From: Isochrysis galbana
Taxonomy: Eukaryota; Haptophyta; Isochrysidales; Isochrysidaceae
Assembly (NCBI GenBank): GCA_018136815.1
Contig: CM030935.1
Location: forward strand, 3,732,299 to 3,796,298
Length of the DNA stretch: 64,000 bases
Direction of reading: 5' to 3'
A program made the translations under genes and the position numbers. Within the stretch, counting starts at the first letter, position 1; each line of letters starts with the position of its first letter. The notes beneath the pieces are model-generated. The model made no database searches. It saw only the letters and a program-made list of their open reading frames with translations, and was not told where the DNA came from. Positions 43,711 to 54,703 of this stretch are shown in pieces.

Positions 43711-43784
43711 AGCCCTATCAAGTAGCCAGAATCGGGATCTTCCCCTTTGTTTCTGCTGGCTAGCTCCCCCCAAAGAGTACAAGA

Positions 43785-44147
43785 AAACCAATGGGAAGCC
43801 CCCTATGTGCTGCGACCCTGCGAGGAGATTCTTGTCGTCGCTCCTCTCCGCCTCGCTCTTTCTCTCTCGACGCGTGCTCTCTCTCTCTCCTCTCTCTCTC
43901 CTCTCTCTTTCCTCTCTCCCTCTCTCCTCGTTCCTTCTCTCTTCTTGCACCTGGCCTCGCCCCGTTGTCACCTCACACAGCTCTCTTCATCGAAGCCGGC
44001 TTGCTCTCTTCTTCCCACTCCCCAGGAGGAGCCTCCGCTCTCCGCCGCCCACCCACCCTTCGCTTCATCTCCGATGTGCACGCCCCTCTCCTCCGCGCTC
44101 CGTATGCTGCTCTGCGTGGGCGCGGTGAGCGGTGTGCTGACCGGCGG
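43785..44147 (+). repeat. Inverted-repeat arm 2
   Basis: Partner of 43100-43462. Contains the CT-rich leader, the ATG at 44074 and the first 74 coding bases of the functional gene. Confidence 0.95.
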
Positions 44148-45663
44148 ACAGCCTCTGGCGCAGCGCTCGCCCGTCTCGTCCGCCCCGCGCTCCGCCCTCG
44201 TTCTCGGCTGGTTCCACGCCTCCGAGCGAGAGCTGGGATACGTGGCCAAGCTCTATGCGAGGAACGGCTTCACTGACGTGGTCGTGCGCCCCTCGGTCAT
44301 CGGCAAGATCGCAAAGCCACGCGGCTGGTACCGCTCTATCCGGCGGGGACTGCGTGCAGAGGCCATTGCCACCCACGCAACCACATCCGCCATCGTTGGA
44401 CGAGACATGCCAAGTGAGGAGAGCAACGTCTCAAGGCACTTTGATGTTGTGCACTGCCTGTCCGGTGGCTTCCTCTCGCTCTACGTGCTGCTGCGATCGG
44501 GTTCGCACCTCTCATTCGACACGCTGCTCCTTGACTCGACGCCCATCCTGCCCAAGCCCGCGGCCTACACGCGGTTTGCTCGCGCCTTCCTCGCGGCTGC
44601 TGGTTGGATGGGCAAGATCCCGTTGCTCCTTGTCCCCAAGTGGTGAGCGCTTCCGGACAGGGGCATGAGTTCGGCGAAATGGGGGTAGAGAGGGGTACGG
44701 GCATTCTTGGCGGGCTATTGGCAGCGCGTCGATGTAGTCTCTCGAGCCGCGCGACTCGGCGCCCCAGCTGGCGCGCAGGCGTGGTAAAAATGGCGTGGTA
44801 AAAATGCATGGCGTGACTGCTGCCTCTTGGCCGGCCCTACTTTTCCTCCATCACTTGTGTTCACAAGCGTGCACGGTCACCTGGCTCTGTCTGCTCACAG
44901 GCTCCACACGGGGGTGGTCCGACTGCGATGGTGGCTAGGGATGCGCTACATCTTGGCACGCCACACGATCATGCGCTGGCTTGGGCGCAAGCAAGACGAG
45001 TCGCTTGATGAGTGGACAGGTGAGCCGAACACCATTACCGGCGTGCCCTCTTGTACTCCCCCCCCAACTGACGGTATAGTTTTGTTTTATCTGAAGTGCC
45101 CACGGCATGCTCTGTACTGTCCTCGACCTGCATTTCGCGCCCGCGCTCGTCCTTTCTCGTCTGCACTTACATCTACCCGCCTCATGGCTATAGGCGGCCC
45201 TGTAAATTGGGCGCTTTCGGGGGAGTGGGACCGTGTTGCTCGCCACGCAATCGGCACTATTCTGGCCGGCTTTTCCGCCATTGGATCTGCCCCGGAAGCC
45301 GCCACGATAACGGAGGATGGAGCTTCCGGAGGCGGCCAGGCAGCGAAGCTGATCATTCTTCATAACCCCTCTGACCCCTTCCTTGACCCTGACGACGTTC
45401 AGCTCACCAAGAGACTCGCCGTCAAGCTTGGCATCCCAGTTGTCGAGTCACATGCACGCTGCGATCACGTCCAGTCGCTTTTCTCGTCGCCCCGTACCGT
45501 GTTCGACCTCATCGGTGCGCAAAAGAAGCGACGTGAGGTAGAGCCAATGGGGCAGTCCACGTCGAGCGAGGTGCCGGCCGCCGACGAGCTGGAAGATTCC
45601 CTCGGACAAGTTGATCGCGAAGGACTACAACGCCTTGTCACTTTGGGCGTCGACAGCCCTTGA
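44074..45663 (+). CDS. TMEM53/DUF829-like alpha/beta hydrolase (3 exons)
   Basis: Exons 44074-44642, 44901-45019 and 45194-45663; 385 residues. Junctions CCAAGTG|GTGAGC with TCACAG|GCTCC, and GGACAG|GTGAGC with CTATAG|GCGG, restore VPKWLHTGVVRLRWW and DEWTGGPVNWALSGEW. A hydrophobic N-terminus (LRMLLCVGAVSGVL) could be a signal or anchor. Hydrolase features: LVLGWFHASERELGYVAKLY (start of the fold), HCLSGGFLSLYVLL (nucleophile Ser), NPSDPFLDPDDV (Asp) and SHARCDHVQSL (His), matching the DUF829/TMEM53 pattern. In animals TMEM53 is a nuclear-envelope protein; a substrate is not known to me. Residues after about 345 are a polar tail. The 5' end lies in the inverted repeat, so leader transcription could form a hairpin if initiated upstream. 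Confidence 0.8.
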
Positions 45664-46479
45664 CATGTCGTTCAAAGACTCTGGCATCTAAGCCCAGCCC
45701 GCCTTCACCCCAGCCACTTTTTGCTCGCAAACTGTTCCATGGCCCATTTGTTGCCTAGAAGAAGCCCACGATCGGCCCCGCTCCACCTTAGCCGCATTTG
45801 CATCTCATGGACAATCTGCACCGAGACCGTATTATGGAGGCGTCTTGGCGATCTTAGGTGCCGGCGGCTCGTGGCGTAAAGTAATCCACACATTTGACAT
45901 CTCAGTGCACGCGGCAGCATCTCTGTGGGAATCCGCCGTGGCCGTAATTTGCCGCACCCTATGCGTCAACTGGGGGGTGCTTTTCGTGCCACGCACTATT
46001 GCTCCATTGCATCGTCTTTTCTCTTTCTCTGGAAGATTGTCAAGCAGCTCATCCTCCTATTGCATGCGCAGCCATCGCTCCTCTAAGGCCAGCCGATGAA
46101 TTGTCGATACGCGTCTCGAATGTGTTCATTCTCTTCTTCGATGTTGGTAATACGTTGTGTTTGCGTTTCTTTCCGAATACTCGGTGGGAACTGCAACCAT
46201 TATTTCATTTGTTTCACAAGAGCGCGTCGCCACACACACACACACGGTCCGTACTCACCGCTGGACAGCCACTGCACAGCTCGTCTCTTAGTCTACTACT
46301 TGTTGTTCAACTAACTCTGTTGATGGTTGCAATGGAACGCGCCGCCCCGCCACTCTCCTATCATGGCCTGATCTCAACCTCAACCTACTTTTAGGGTGGT
46401 TCTCAAGGTTTTTAACGCTTTGGCGCGAGACAGCGGGTGGCGGCCGCGCTGGGTGCCCACCCAAGGCCAAGGCGAGAAG
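45664..46479. other. 3' flank and intergenic DNA
   Basis: (CA)n of about 7 units at 46230. No supported frame. Confidence 0.4.
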
Positions 46480-46645
46480 CTTTCATTTGGTCCCACTCAA
46501 GCCTAATCTTATGATTCGCCCCACTCTCGGCTCCCCTCATGGATAACTCATGTGGGGCGAGAACCATCCACCTCCCATCGCTGCCTCTTGGCATGCAGGG
46601 TGCAGGGGGGACTCACCCAACGTGCCTAGACTCTCCCCTCTCCTA
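46480..46645 (-). repeat. Interspersed repeat Z, copy 2
   Basis: Inverted match of 12495-12660 (CGCTGCCTCTTGGCATGCAG, GGGCGAGAACCATCCAC, TAATCTTATGATT). Confidence 0.7.
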
Positions 46646-46830
46646 GGGCGGTCAAACAGGGGCTTTTTAACTATTAGTAAGGGCCCGGGCTGCATTTTTT
46701 GACCGTGGCGCGATGCCCAATAAAAAAGCTCCTGGGGGGGCCACCTGCCGCCACGAAAATCCTCGCCAGGAAATGGTGCGATTCTCCCCCCCTCTCCCCC
46801 CCTCCGTCACGCGCGCTCACGCTCTGCCCG
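46646..46830 (+). repeat. GGTCAAA stem-loop repeat, copy 2
   Basis: Begins GGGCGGTCAAACA and closes with TTTTTTGACCGTGGCG about 50 nt on. Then CCACCTGCCGCCACGAAAA, GGAAATGGTG and a C-run, paralleling 49571-49775. Confidence 0.65.
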
Positions 46831-46909
46831 TAAAGAATTGGCGGTCGCGCCCGCGGGGGGATCGGTTCCTTTATATGCCTGCAAGCTGCAAGCTACATGC
46901 TACATTCGG

Positions 46910-47160
46910 CATTTGCTATTCCCCTGGCGGCCCCTGGAGGCTCGTGGAGGCCAGCTCAGGGGGTAGAGGAGGCTGGGGCTGGGCCCTGGCCTCCCAGGAC
47001 GGGCGATTCAGGCGTGTCTATGGGGAGAGGGATGGGTCAGCAGGGCAGTGTGCTCCTGGCAAGCCATCAGGCATGCCAGGAGAGTGGGTGGTTCCTCCCC
47101 CATGGCGAGGGAGGAGTGGAGAGAGGGGGGAGCTCGTGCGCTCGTGCCCCCCCATGAGTG
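46910..47160 (+). repeat. Interspersed repeat W, copy 2
   Basis: Near-identical to 31475-31545 over about 70 bp at 47000-47063; ends GCCCCCCCATGAGTG next to the hairpin. Confidence 0.7.
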
Positions 47161-47180
47161 AACCAAGTATAAACTTATTA
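47161..47180. repeat. Recurrent AAGTATAAACTT hairpin
   Basis: AACCAAGTATAAACTTATTA, a weaker version, exactly at the truncation point of the LINE fragment that follows. Confidence 0.5.
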
Positions 47181-47515
47181 GTTGCCACGCTAGGAGGTAG
47201 AGTGTGTCAAGCGATGCCGGGGCGTTCCCCCGCGGGTGTATGAAGAGGTTGTCCACGATGGTCTCCTCGCACTTGTTTCGTAAGCGTCGGGTGTGAAGTT
47301 TGCCAGCCTGTTCCTGTTCGGCGTCGCGAATATCGAATATGCTAGTCAGTTTCGGGCATTCCTCTAGGTGTGAGGATGTTTCGTCGGCACCTTTGCATAT
47401 GCGGCATGTTTTATCTTCTCGGTCCGCGAAGCGATTCGCTGTTCCTATATGCCTGTGGACTATGTGCTTGTGGTGTGCGTATGTGTCCCGTGAGGTGAGA
47501 GGTGACCATTGGTGA
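47175..47515 (-). pseudogene. LINE ORF2 C-terminal fragment
   Basis: Minus strand encodes HKHIVHRHIGTANRFADRED, KTCRICKGADETSSHLEECP (zinc knuckle) and ETIVDNLFIHPRGNAPASLD, aligning with 38.8-39.05 kb. Cut on both sides. Confidence 0.8.
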
Positions 47516-47746
47516 TGGTAGTAGTGGTACTAACGCTCACACGGTTTATGATAAGGGCATTGTTTTCCCACGGCATGAGTTGCCAGCATCACACATCGAA
47601 GATCAGATTCTAGCCCGCACTCCGGAGCAGCCAAGAGCAAACTCTGAGGAAGAGGAAAGCACGATGGAATAGAAGTACGAAGGAATGGCGATCATCAACC
47701 ATGGAAAGGATTTTGGCAGGCTCAAAGCGAAGCATGGCGCCGCACG

Positions 47747-48850
47747 CTAGATTGGCAGTGACTCGAGTTGTAGACTAGAGGCACCGCCTACCGCATCGGG
47801 GCAGGACGAGCTTTGGCAGGCATGTTTGAGCTTCTCACAAAGATCAATGTGCCCAAAACTCATTGCCACATCCGAGGCTGATTCCCCGGCGGTGTTTAGC
47901 TGTGTTGGGTTTGCGCCGTGACACAGAAACAGGTCCACCACTGCGTCCCAACCAGAGCGCGCTGCAACATGTAGCGGCGAATTGCCCTCTGCATCCGACT
48001 CATTTGTTGGCGCACCGGCCCGGCACAGCATCCTCACCAACATCTCCCGTTGCCCAGCATCCTTGGTTGCCGCGGTCAATGCGGCACGCACAGATTCGCC
48101 TGAGGGAGATGCCACTCTCAATAGTGCCTCGACAGTGTCCACGTGACTTTTGCGCGTCGCAATCACCAGCGCCTCGCCACTCGCTGCTGCCCTCTCTGAA
48201 TATGCATCCGAACCCCATGCGCCAAGAAGGGTGCGAACCACCTCCACTTCGCCTTGGGCAGCGGCGACAAGGAGAGCTTCGGGGGACGGCTTCACATTCC
48301 TCTCCAACAGCCTCTGGACGCAATCGAGGAATCCATTCTCAGCTGCAGCCGTCAGCGGCGTCCGCGGCGCAGAGTGATCCAGCCGCCTCGAGTAGACTGT
48401 GGCAGCGCTCGGCTCCAGGCCACCGTCTAGGACAGCCTGCGACTGCAGCAAGAGATTCACCACTTCGGTGAGGCCCTCCACACAAGAGAACAGGAGTGGC
48501 GTGCAGCCCTGCTCGTTGACGGCCACTGGATTGGCTCCCCGCTTCAGGAGTTCCATGGCCACCGCCTGGTGGCCGTAGTGACAGGCGACGATCAACGGTG
48601 TGTTGTTCCACATACTGCGCTGCTCAATCGATGACCCTGCGTCAAGGCAGCGGACGACGGCTGGCAGATCTCCTGCTTTGAGCGCCAGGATGAATTCTCT
48701 CTTAAGCTGACGCGCATTGTCCTGCTGGGTAGGTGCTGACGCGTGCGGCGGCCCTGCGGCCTCCGGTGCCTCCTCGGGCGCTTGCCTGAGAGGGGCCTTG
48801 ACGGCGGCCTTGGGCGCCACTTGGCCTCCGGAGCTGCACGACTGGCCCAT
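47747..48850 (-). CDS. Ankyrin-repeat protein with N-myristoylation-type start
   Basis: A single-exon frame of 367 residues. The start MGQSCSSGG has Gly2, Cys5 and Ser6, the pattern for N-myristoylation with adjacent palmitoylation, so the protein is probably membrane-tethered on the cytosolic side. After an Ala/Pro-rich linker, ankyrin repeats begin near residue 50: FILALKAGDLPAVVRCLDAG, NTPLIVACHYGHQAVAMELL, CTPLLFSCVEGLTEVVNLLL, RTPLTAAAENGFLDCVQRLL, ALLVAAAQGEVEVVRTLLG, a more divergent stretch (SGEALVIATRKSHVDTVEAL), then NSPLHVAARSGWDAVVDLFL and SASDVAMSFGHIDLCEKL. No catalytic domain is present. Likely a protein-interaction scaffold. AGTACTC motifs occur 215-300 bp upstream. Confidence 0.85.
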   Translation of the reverse strand: MGQSCSSGGQVAPKAAVKAPLRQAPEEAPEAAGPPHASAPTQQDNARQLKREFILALKAGDLPAVVRCLDAGSSIEQRSMWNNTPLIVACHYGHQAVAMELLKRGANPVAVNEQGCTPLLFSCVEGLTEVVNLLLQSQAVLDGGLEPSAATVYSRRLDHSAPRTPLTAAAENGFLDCVQRLLERNVKPSPEALLVAAAQGEVEVVRTLLGAWGSDAYSERAAASGEALVIATRKSHVDTVEALLRVASPSGESVRAALTAATKDAGQREMLVRMLCRAGAPTNESDAEGNSPLHVAARSGWDAVVDLFLCHGANPTQLNTAGESASDVAMSFGHIDLCEKLKHACQSSSCPDAVGGASSLQLESLPI

Positions 48851-49059
48851 CGAGTTCCGAGGCGTTAAGCGAGAGCGACCACACGCTGAGTGCCCTCGCA
48901 GGACCCCCCGCCCAACCCGGCGCGGGGCAGGCGAGGGAGAAGAAGAAGAGGGGGCGGGGTGGGGTGCGGGGGGGAGACAGCCGTCGACGAAGGGTTGGTG
49001 GTTGTGTGGGTTTGTGGGGGCTGTGGGCTGTGGGCCTCCTCATCTCTCAACGGCAAGAA

Positions 49060-49150
49060 TCGCCAGTACTCTCGAGTACTTTACTTTTCTCGTCATAGCG
49101 GTACGAGTATGTACTCTGGAGTAGAGCCCTAGTAGTAGTACTAGAACAAG
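49060..49150 (-). promoter_or_regulatory. GAGTACT motif cluster upstream of the ankyrin gene
   Basis: CAGTACTCTCGAGTACTTTAC, GAGTATGTACTCTGGAGTAG and AGTAGTAGTACTAG within 90 bp. Confidence 0.4.
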
Positions 49151-49570
49151 TCGTGGATATAAATGTACGCGGGGGTACGATAAGCGCATGGTGATGTAGC
49201 TTACGCGAGGGGTGTACGATAGCGCTAGACGACGCGCCTGAGGTACGTTAAGAAGTGAAGCAGCTACAATGACGCGCGCGGGGGGGGCAGGGGGGGCGGG
49301 AGGGAGGGGGGGGGGGCATCGCCATCGACCATCGAGATCGAGACGTCGAAAGTGGAGTGTGGAGTGTGGCGGGAGTGCAGGGGAGGGCAGGAGGGCTCGG
49401 GCGGCGAGATGCAGGGGCGCGGCGCGCATTAGTGAGCGGGAGGAAGAGAGCATGAGCGTGAGCTTACGACTTGCGAGAGAAAAGGAAAAGGGTAAAAGGG
49501 TGCAAGTTGCAATATTACATAGTATTACATATTACTATTACTAATTTGTGAATGACGCAGTGACGCGTAG

Positions 49571-49775
49571 GGGCGGTCAAACAATGATTTATAACGATTA
49601 ACATGCGGGGGGGGGCTGCACTTTTTGACCGTTATACGAAGCCCACGAAAAACCTCCTAGGGGGCTTACCTGCCGCCATGAACCATGAGAAATTGCCGTG
49701 CTCGTGCCAAGGAAAATGGTGGGTTTTATCCCCCCCCCCCCCGCCCTCGCCCCCCCTGCACACGTACTGCGGATA
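49571..49775 (+). repeat. GGTCAAA stem-loop repeat, copy 3
   Basis: GGGCGGTCAAACAATG ... GCACTTTTTGACCGTTAT, then CCTGCCGCCATGAA, CAAGGAAAATGGTGGG, a C-run and TGCACACGTACTGCGG. Same order as the copy at 46646. Confidence 0.65.
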
Positions 49776-51129
49776 AAGGGTAAAGGGACCTCGCTTTTAA
49801 GGAAGAGTCCTTGAAGTAAGGACAAACTTCGCTAGGTGAGAGCGCGAGCACAAAGTGCTTGTTTTGCCTAAACCTTGCTTGGCTTGTTGGTTACCTCATG
49901 CATATCCTCTTTTAATGTTCCCAGGGCACTAACTAAGGCACCATTTCCTCAGCAATACGCAATACCAAGTTTTGTGACATACTTCACGGGGCGTCGCGTC
50001 AAACCACAGTTTGTCCTTGAAATGAAAGAGGTGGCTGATACCCCCATTGGAAAGCTCTTCCACCATGGATGGTCCCCAGGCGGATAAATAGGTACCCAGC
50101 TTTGTAGGACTAGTCCTACAATGTAGGACGGAATTGCCCACGTGTATAAACACAAGCATTTGGTGGTATTCTGGCCTAACCATGGGCTTTTGGCTTATTT
50201 TGTGGATGTTCTCTTGAAGTTGTTCTAGAGCACCAAAGCACCATTCCCTCAAGAGCTTGGTTTTTTGTTTTTTTGCTCGCGCAACCTTGGTCGTCCGGTG
50301 GAAACAGGACCTGTCCTACGAATGCAAGAATGTGACTGTGGCGCGACCGAGGCGACCGGAAGATACCCGGCGCCCTCGGTATAGGGATCATACCCACCCT
50401 CTGAGTCCGAGGGTGGAGGGTGGTGAACCTTATTATCGTGGATTCTATGACTGGTATGTAATGGTATGTGTACAATTCGAACTCTACTCTGTACTGTAGC
50501 AGAAGTCTCTTACTATCTCCCGGATTGGGTGCTACGCACATTCGACCGGAGGGGCGTTGGCGCGTTTGCCTGCAACTAAAGTAGAACTAAATAAAACTAT
50601 TGACTATGGATTGACATCTAGCCGCACTTACCATACTACGACCCCTTACTCACTATCACTCACGAGCACGAGCAGACTCACACTAGATAGGAGACAGGCG
50701 GCCAAGCACGTGTGTGAGTGAAGCACAACAAACATACCAGCACAATGTCGACCATTTACACGCATCCTGAACGACGCACCCGTACTGAGCCTACGCCTCA
50801 CGTCACGCTGCCTCGTGGCTCGCGCTTTCGGCGATTCCTACGAGGGGGTTTCCGGCGGGGTTGCAGGAACTTCGACAGGGAGTAGACGTTGCCCCGAGTC
50901 CGAGATCATGTTGTGCTTCTTGGTGGCGATGTGGCTGCCGCGGGGATGCCTGCGAAATGCAGAACAATATGGTTAGGTGTTAGCTACGAGCTACGAGGAG
51001 CGCGAGGAACAAGGCTGGGGCAGCAGACAGGCCTGGAGTGGGGCACAGCGATCGCACCTTAGCGTGTCGAGGCGCGATGGCTCTGCGCCCCCTGAATGCG
51101 ATGCACTGCCGCCTACGCTGCGCAACAAA
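49776..51129. other. Lower-GC stretch without recognised gene
   Basis: Near-duplicate blocks occur (GGCACTAACTAAGGCACCATTTCCTC at 49925 and GAGCACCAAAGCACCATTCCCTC at 50228), as does a hairpin TAGGACTAGTCCTA at 50105. No supported frame over about 100 codons. Confidence 0.4.
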
Positions 51130-52110
51130 TCGCTGCTGCGCCGCCGGCCCTCCTCTGTCGTATTCCATACGATGACAGACTTTTACTTCTAACCGGTGGT
51201 TTATTTTAAGCCTCAAGGTCTCGTCGGCGACATTCTACCCCTTCTCTTACTTTCTTTCGATGTCATCAAACGTTCCATGACTGTCTTCCGTCTTCTCTTC
51301 ATGCACCGGTTGTAGTCTTCCGTCTTCTCTTCGTATCTCGGCGGTAGCTCCACAGCGAGGTCTGCTCTCGGTGTTCCGACTTCTCTGTTTCGCGTGTCTG
51401 TGCGCCGATGAGTTGCCTTGGTGCCGACGCTTGACAGTCCGCCCTGAGTGTGGTTAGTTTTCGCCCTGTTTGGTTTAGTTCGTGTGTGTCTGTGTGACGG
51501 AAGGACCTTTTTTGAGTCCCTGCGTTGTAGTCCCTCGTGCCTACCTTGGACCTAAGAAGCTCTCATTCTCCTTCTCTCTCTTCCTCTAGCTCGCTAGCTA
51601 GCCTCGGCCCTACCCTCCAACGCCGCGCGTTGTGAGCCTCCGAACCTCCGTCTCTCTTCTCGTCCCTCTCACTCGATGGTAGAAGCTGTCAGACCCGACT
51701 TCTACTATGACCTCTCAGACATATTCCCGCAAGAAACTACCTCCGACTCCTTCACGGCCGCGTCAGCTGCCGGCTCGATCGAACGGCCCTCTGCCCACGA
51801 GCCAGTAGTCATCGCGTGTTCGACAAGCACAAATTCCGTCTTGGCGCCTATGACCGCGCCACCCCATAATCCCGCTCCACTTCTGCCCGTGGAAACAGCG
51901 GGAACTTCTTTCGGGCCACAAGGGGTCCACTTCGTCGGAACCGGCGGCTCCGAGCCTCCGCAAGGTCCTTCTAACACGGCGGCGCCATCCGCCGCTCCGT
52001 CTGACGAGCCGCTGCTCGTGGATCCACTCCGCGATCGAACCGAGCTCACCTCTCTCGGGACCTTGGGCCTTGGGCAGCCCGAGGCCCGACCCCCAAGTCC
52101 ACCCGCTTGA
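51130..52110 (+). repeat. Interspersed repeat copy B with 144-codon ORF
   Basis: Plus-strand counterpart of 300-960. An ORF at 51676-52110 begins MVEAVRPDFYYDLSDIFPQ and is Pro/Ser/Thr-rich. Beyond its stop, a one-base shift gives LEDSAWEHVSESPSAADFLA to about 52210, suggesting a frameshifted longer ORF. HEPVVIACSTS occurs twice (51800 and 52205), a sign of an internal duplication. Transposon class not recognised. Confidence 0.6.
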
Positions 52111-52315
52111 AGACAGCGCGTGGGAACACGTAAGCGAGTCCCCTTCGGCCGCCGACTTTTTAGCCGACCGCCTCGCCCACATGCAGTCCTCGATCGACTC
52201 CACGAGCCAGTAGTCATCGCGTGTTCGACATCCTCCCACGTACGTCGCTTAGGCCTCTGCCTGCGCCAGCTCCGCCTCGCCACACTGCCACCTATGGAGC
52301 AGCTGCAGGAGGCGG

Positions 52316-53245
52316 TCACGGTGCTGGGGCAGGCGTAGGGCGGACTGGGTGAACGCAAGGGCGGCGCATCATGGGCTCGGGCGCGGGCGGGCGGCCGCGC
52401 AGGCGGCGATCGCTCCGTAACTGCCGCACTCGCGCGACGGCCAGCTCACGCAGAGCGGCATTGTAATGCGCGGTGGGGTCCATGGGCAGGGCCAGGAGGG
52501 GGGCGGTAAACACGCCCCTCCGGCCTCCGGTCGTGATTATGTACCTCCATGCTATTATGTAGATGGCTTTCAAGCTATCGGGTGTAGACGCCACCGGGTA
52601 TGCAAACAGTCTGTCTTTTATTTTCTGCTTTCTATCCCTGTTCGGCTTCGGGGTATAGTTGGCGATTGCGTCTATGGTGTCGAAGATTTTCCTCGTCGCT
52701 GGGCACCACGCTAGGTGGCATGAATCGTGGCGCTTGCACATCCTGCACTTTCTCGCCGTGTTGTTCTCGAATCTGTTCCTGGTTCCTATCCTCATGTGAG
52801 TGATGTGCTTGAAGTGTGGGTGTTTGTCGGTGTGTTTTAGCAACGGCAGGGTATATAACCTGGCAATGTGTTTCCAGTCGTCTTTAGTGATGTCGAGGCG
52901 GTTTTCCCATGCCTTTCTGGCCGTCTGTGAGTCGTTGCGGCGTGCTGCTTTGAGCGCGATCTTTGTGATGTCGGAAACTGTGATCGCGTCGAGCGCGATT
53001 CTCCCTTTGTGTATCGCGTATTCGTCGGCTAACGGATACTCCATATATTTGGGTCCTTTGTACCCGTTCTCCCACCTTGCCGGGGGGTGGTAGCGTTGGA
53101 TTTCTTCGGCGTCAACTACGTTGCCGGTGTCGGATGTCTCTCCGAGGTAGTCCGTAGTCCGTGCTAGTGTGGATCCATATATTGTTGAGTTTTTTGATGT
53201 ATTTCTCGTCGTCTGAGACTCTAATTTCTACTAGCTTCGTTTCCC
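52316..53245 (-). pseudogene. LINE ORF2 C-terminal fragment of a second subfamily
   Basis: From about 53160 to 52525 the minus strand encodes YMEYPLADEYAIHKGRIALD, HFKHITHMRIGTRNRF, a CRMCKRHDSCHLAWCP zinc knuckle and YIIAWRYIITT, homologous to but clearly diverged from the 38.5-39.1 kb copy. Downstream (52316-52520) the frame runs into unrelated sequence (MDPTAHYNAALRELAVARV). Confidence 0.8.
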
Positions 53246-53944
53246 CCGGGCTCCTTGCCTTGCGAGGCGTCTCCGTCGTCTTTCCGGGAGGCCCCCTCCC
53301 TCGGTTCGGGCGGCGGTCGTTCCGACGCCTTGTTGAGTACTTGTCGCGCGTGTTCGGTCACCGCACTCCGGTTCGACGGGAAAATCGTTGTAAAACGCGT
53401 TCGTCTTGTGTCTTGTGGGGACCTTAGGACCTTGGAAAAATGATAACGTAAAACGCACGAACGGTGTAAAACCGATTCGTCTTGTGGGGGGGGTTAGAAT
53501 TAATCCTTTATTTTTATTGAGCATCGGTGGCGGGCGCCCCCCTACCACTAGGAGTATAACAATCTTTCTTCCGGCCGGTGGCGGCCGCCCGTCGTCCATC
53601 TCTCCTCTCTACTACCGCCTCATCTCCTTTTCCTTTTCTCTTTTAGAGTACTCTCCTTATGTGATTCTCTCCGGTGGATCTGGTCCTCTCTCTCTCTGCT
53701 GTCGCTCTGGAAGAGAATCCATCAGATTATCCCGTCTTTCTTCACTTCCACTCTCCGGTTGTATCGATCGATCGCCGCAGTTTCTTCACTCTCTTCTCCC
53801 TCTCTCTTGATATCTATTCAATTCGCCAAGAGCGCCTAGCATCCGGGAGGAGGGGGAGAAGGTCCGTCGTCGTCGGCTCCTCCCCTCCCCCCCTCCTCGC
53901 AAACACACATGCCACCACACACACATAACCCTATACCTTCACAT

Positions 53945-54216
<272 letters not shown>

Positions 54217-54703
54217 CTTTGTGCTCTGTTAACATTTCTCTCTGTCCTCCTCTCCCCCTCTCTCCCTCTCTCCCTCTCTCGCTCTCTTGCTCCCTCTCCC
54301 TCGCCCCCCCTCTCTCCTACCGTCTCCCTTCTTCTATGAATACAGGCTTCTTCCCTCTTCTCGTAGCAGCTTCTCTCTGCTCTTCACTCCCGCGCGCACG
54401 CAGACGCCCTGAAATTATACATTGAATACTCTCTTTATCCCGTCCTATCTGACGACTTCACCTCGGACTTCCCTCTTCTCTTGCTCTCCCCCCGCGCTCT
54501 CGCGCGCTCTCTTGCCCTCTCTCCCCCTCGCCCTGGCCCCTCCTCCCTCGCAGCCTTTCCCTCCCTCCCGATCTCTTCCCCCCGCCCTCGCCCGCCGTCC
54601 GCGCCGCGCCTCGCCTCCTCTCTCTCCTCTCCACTTCTCTCTCTCTCTTCCCCCCCCCCCTCCCCCCCCCCTTCCCCCTCCCCTCTCTGTGCTCTCTCTC
54701 TCG

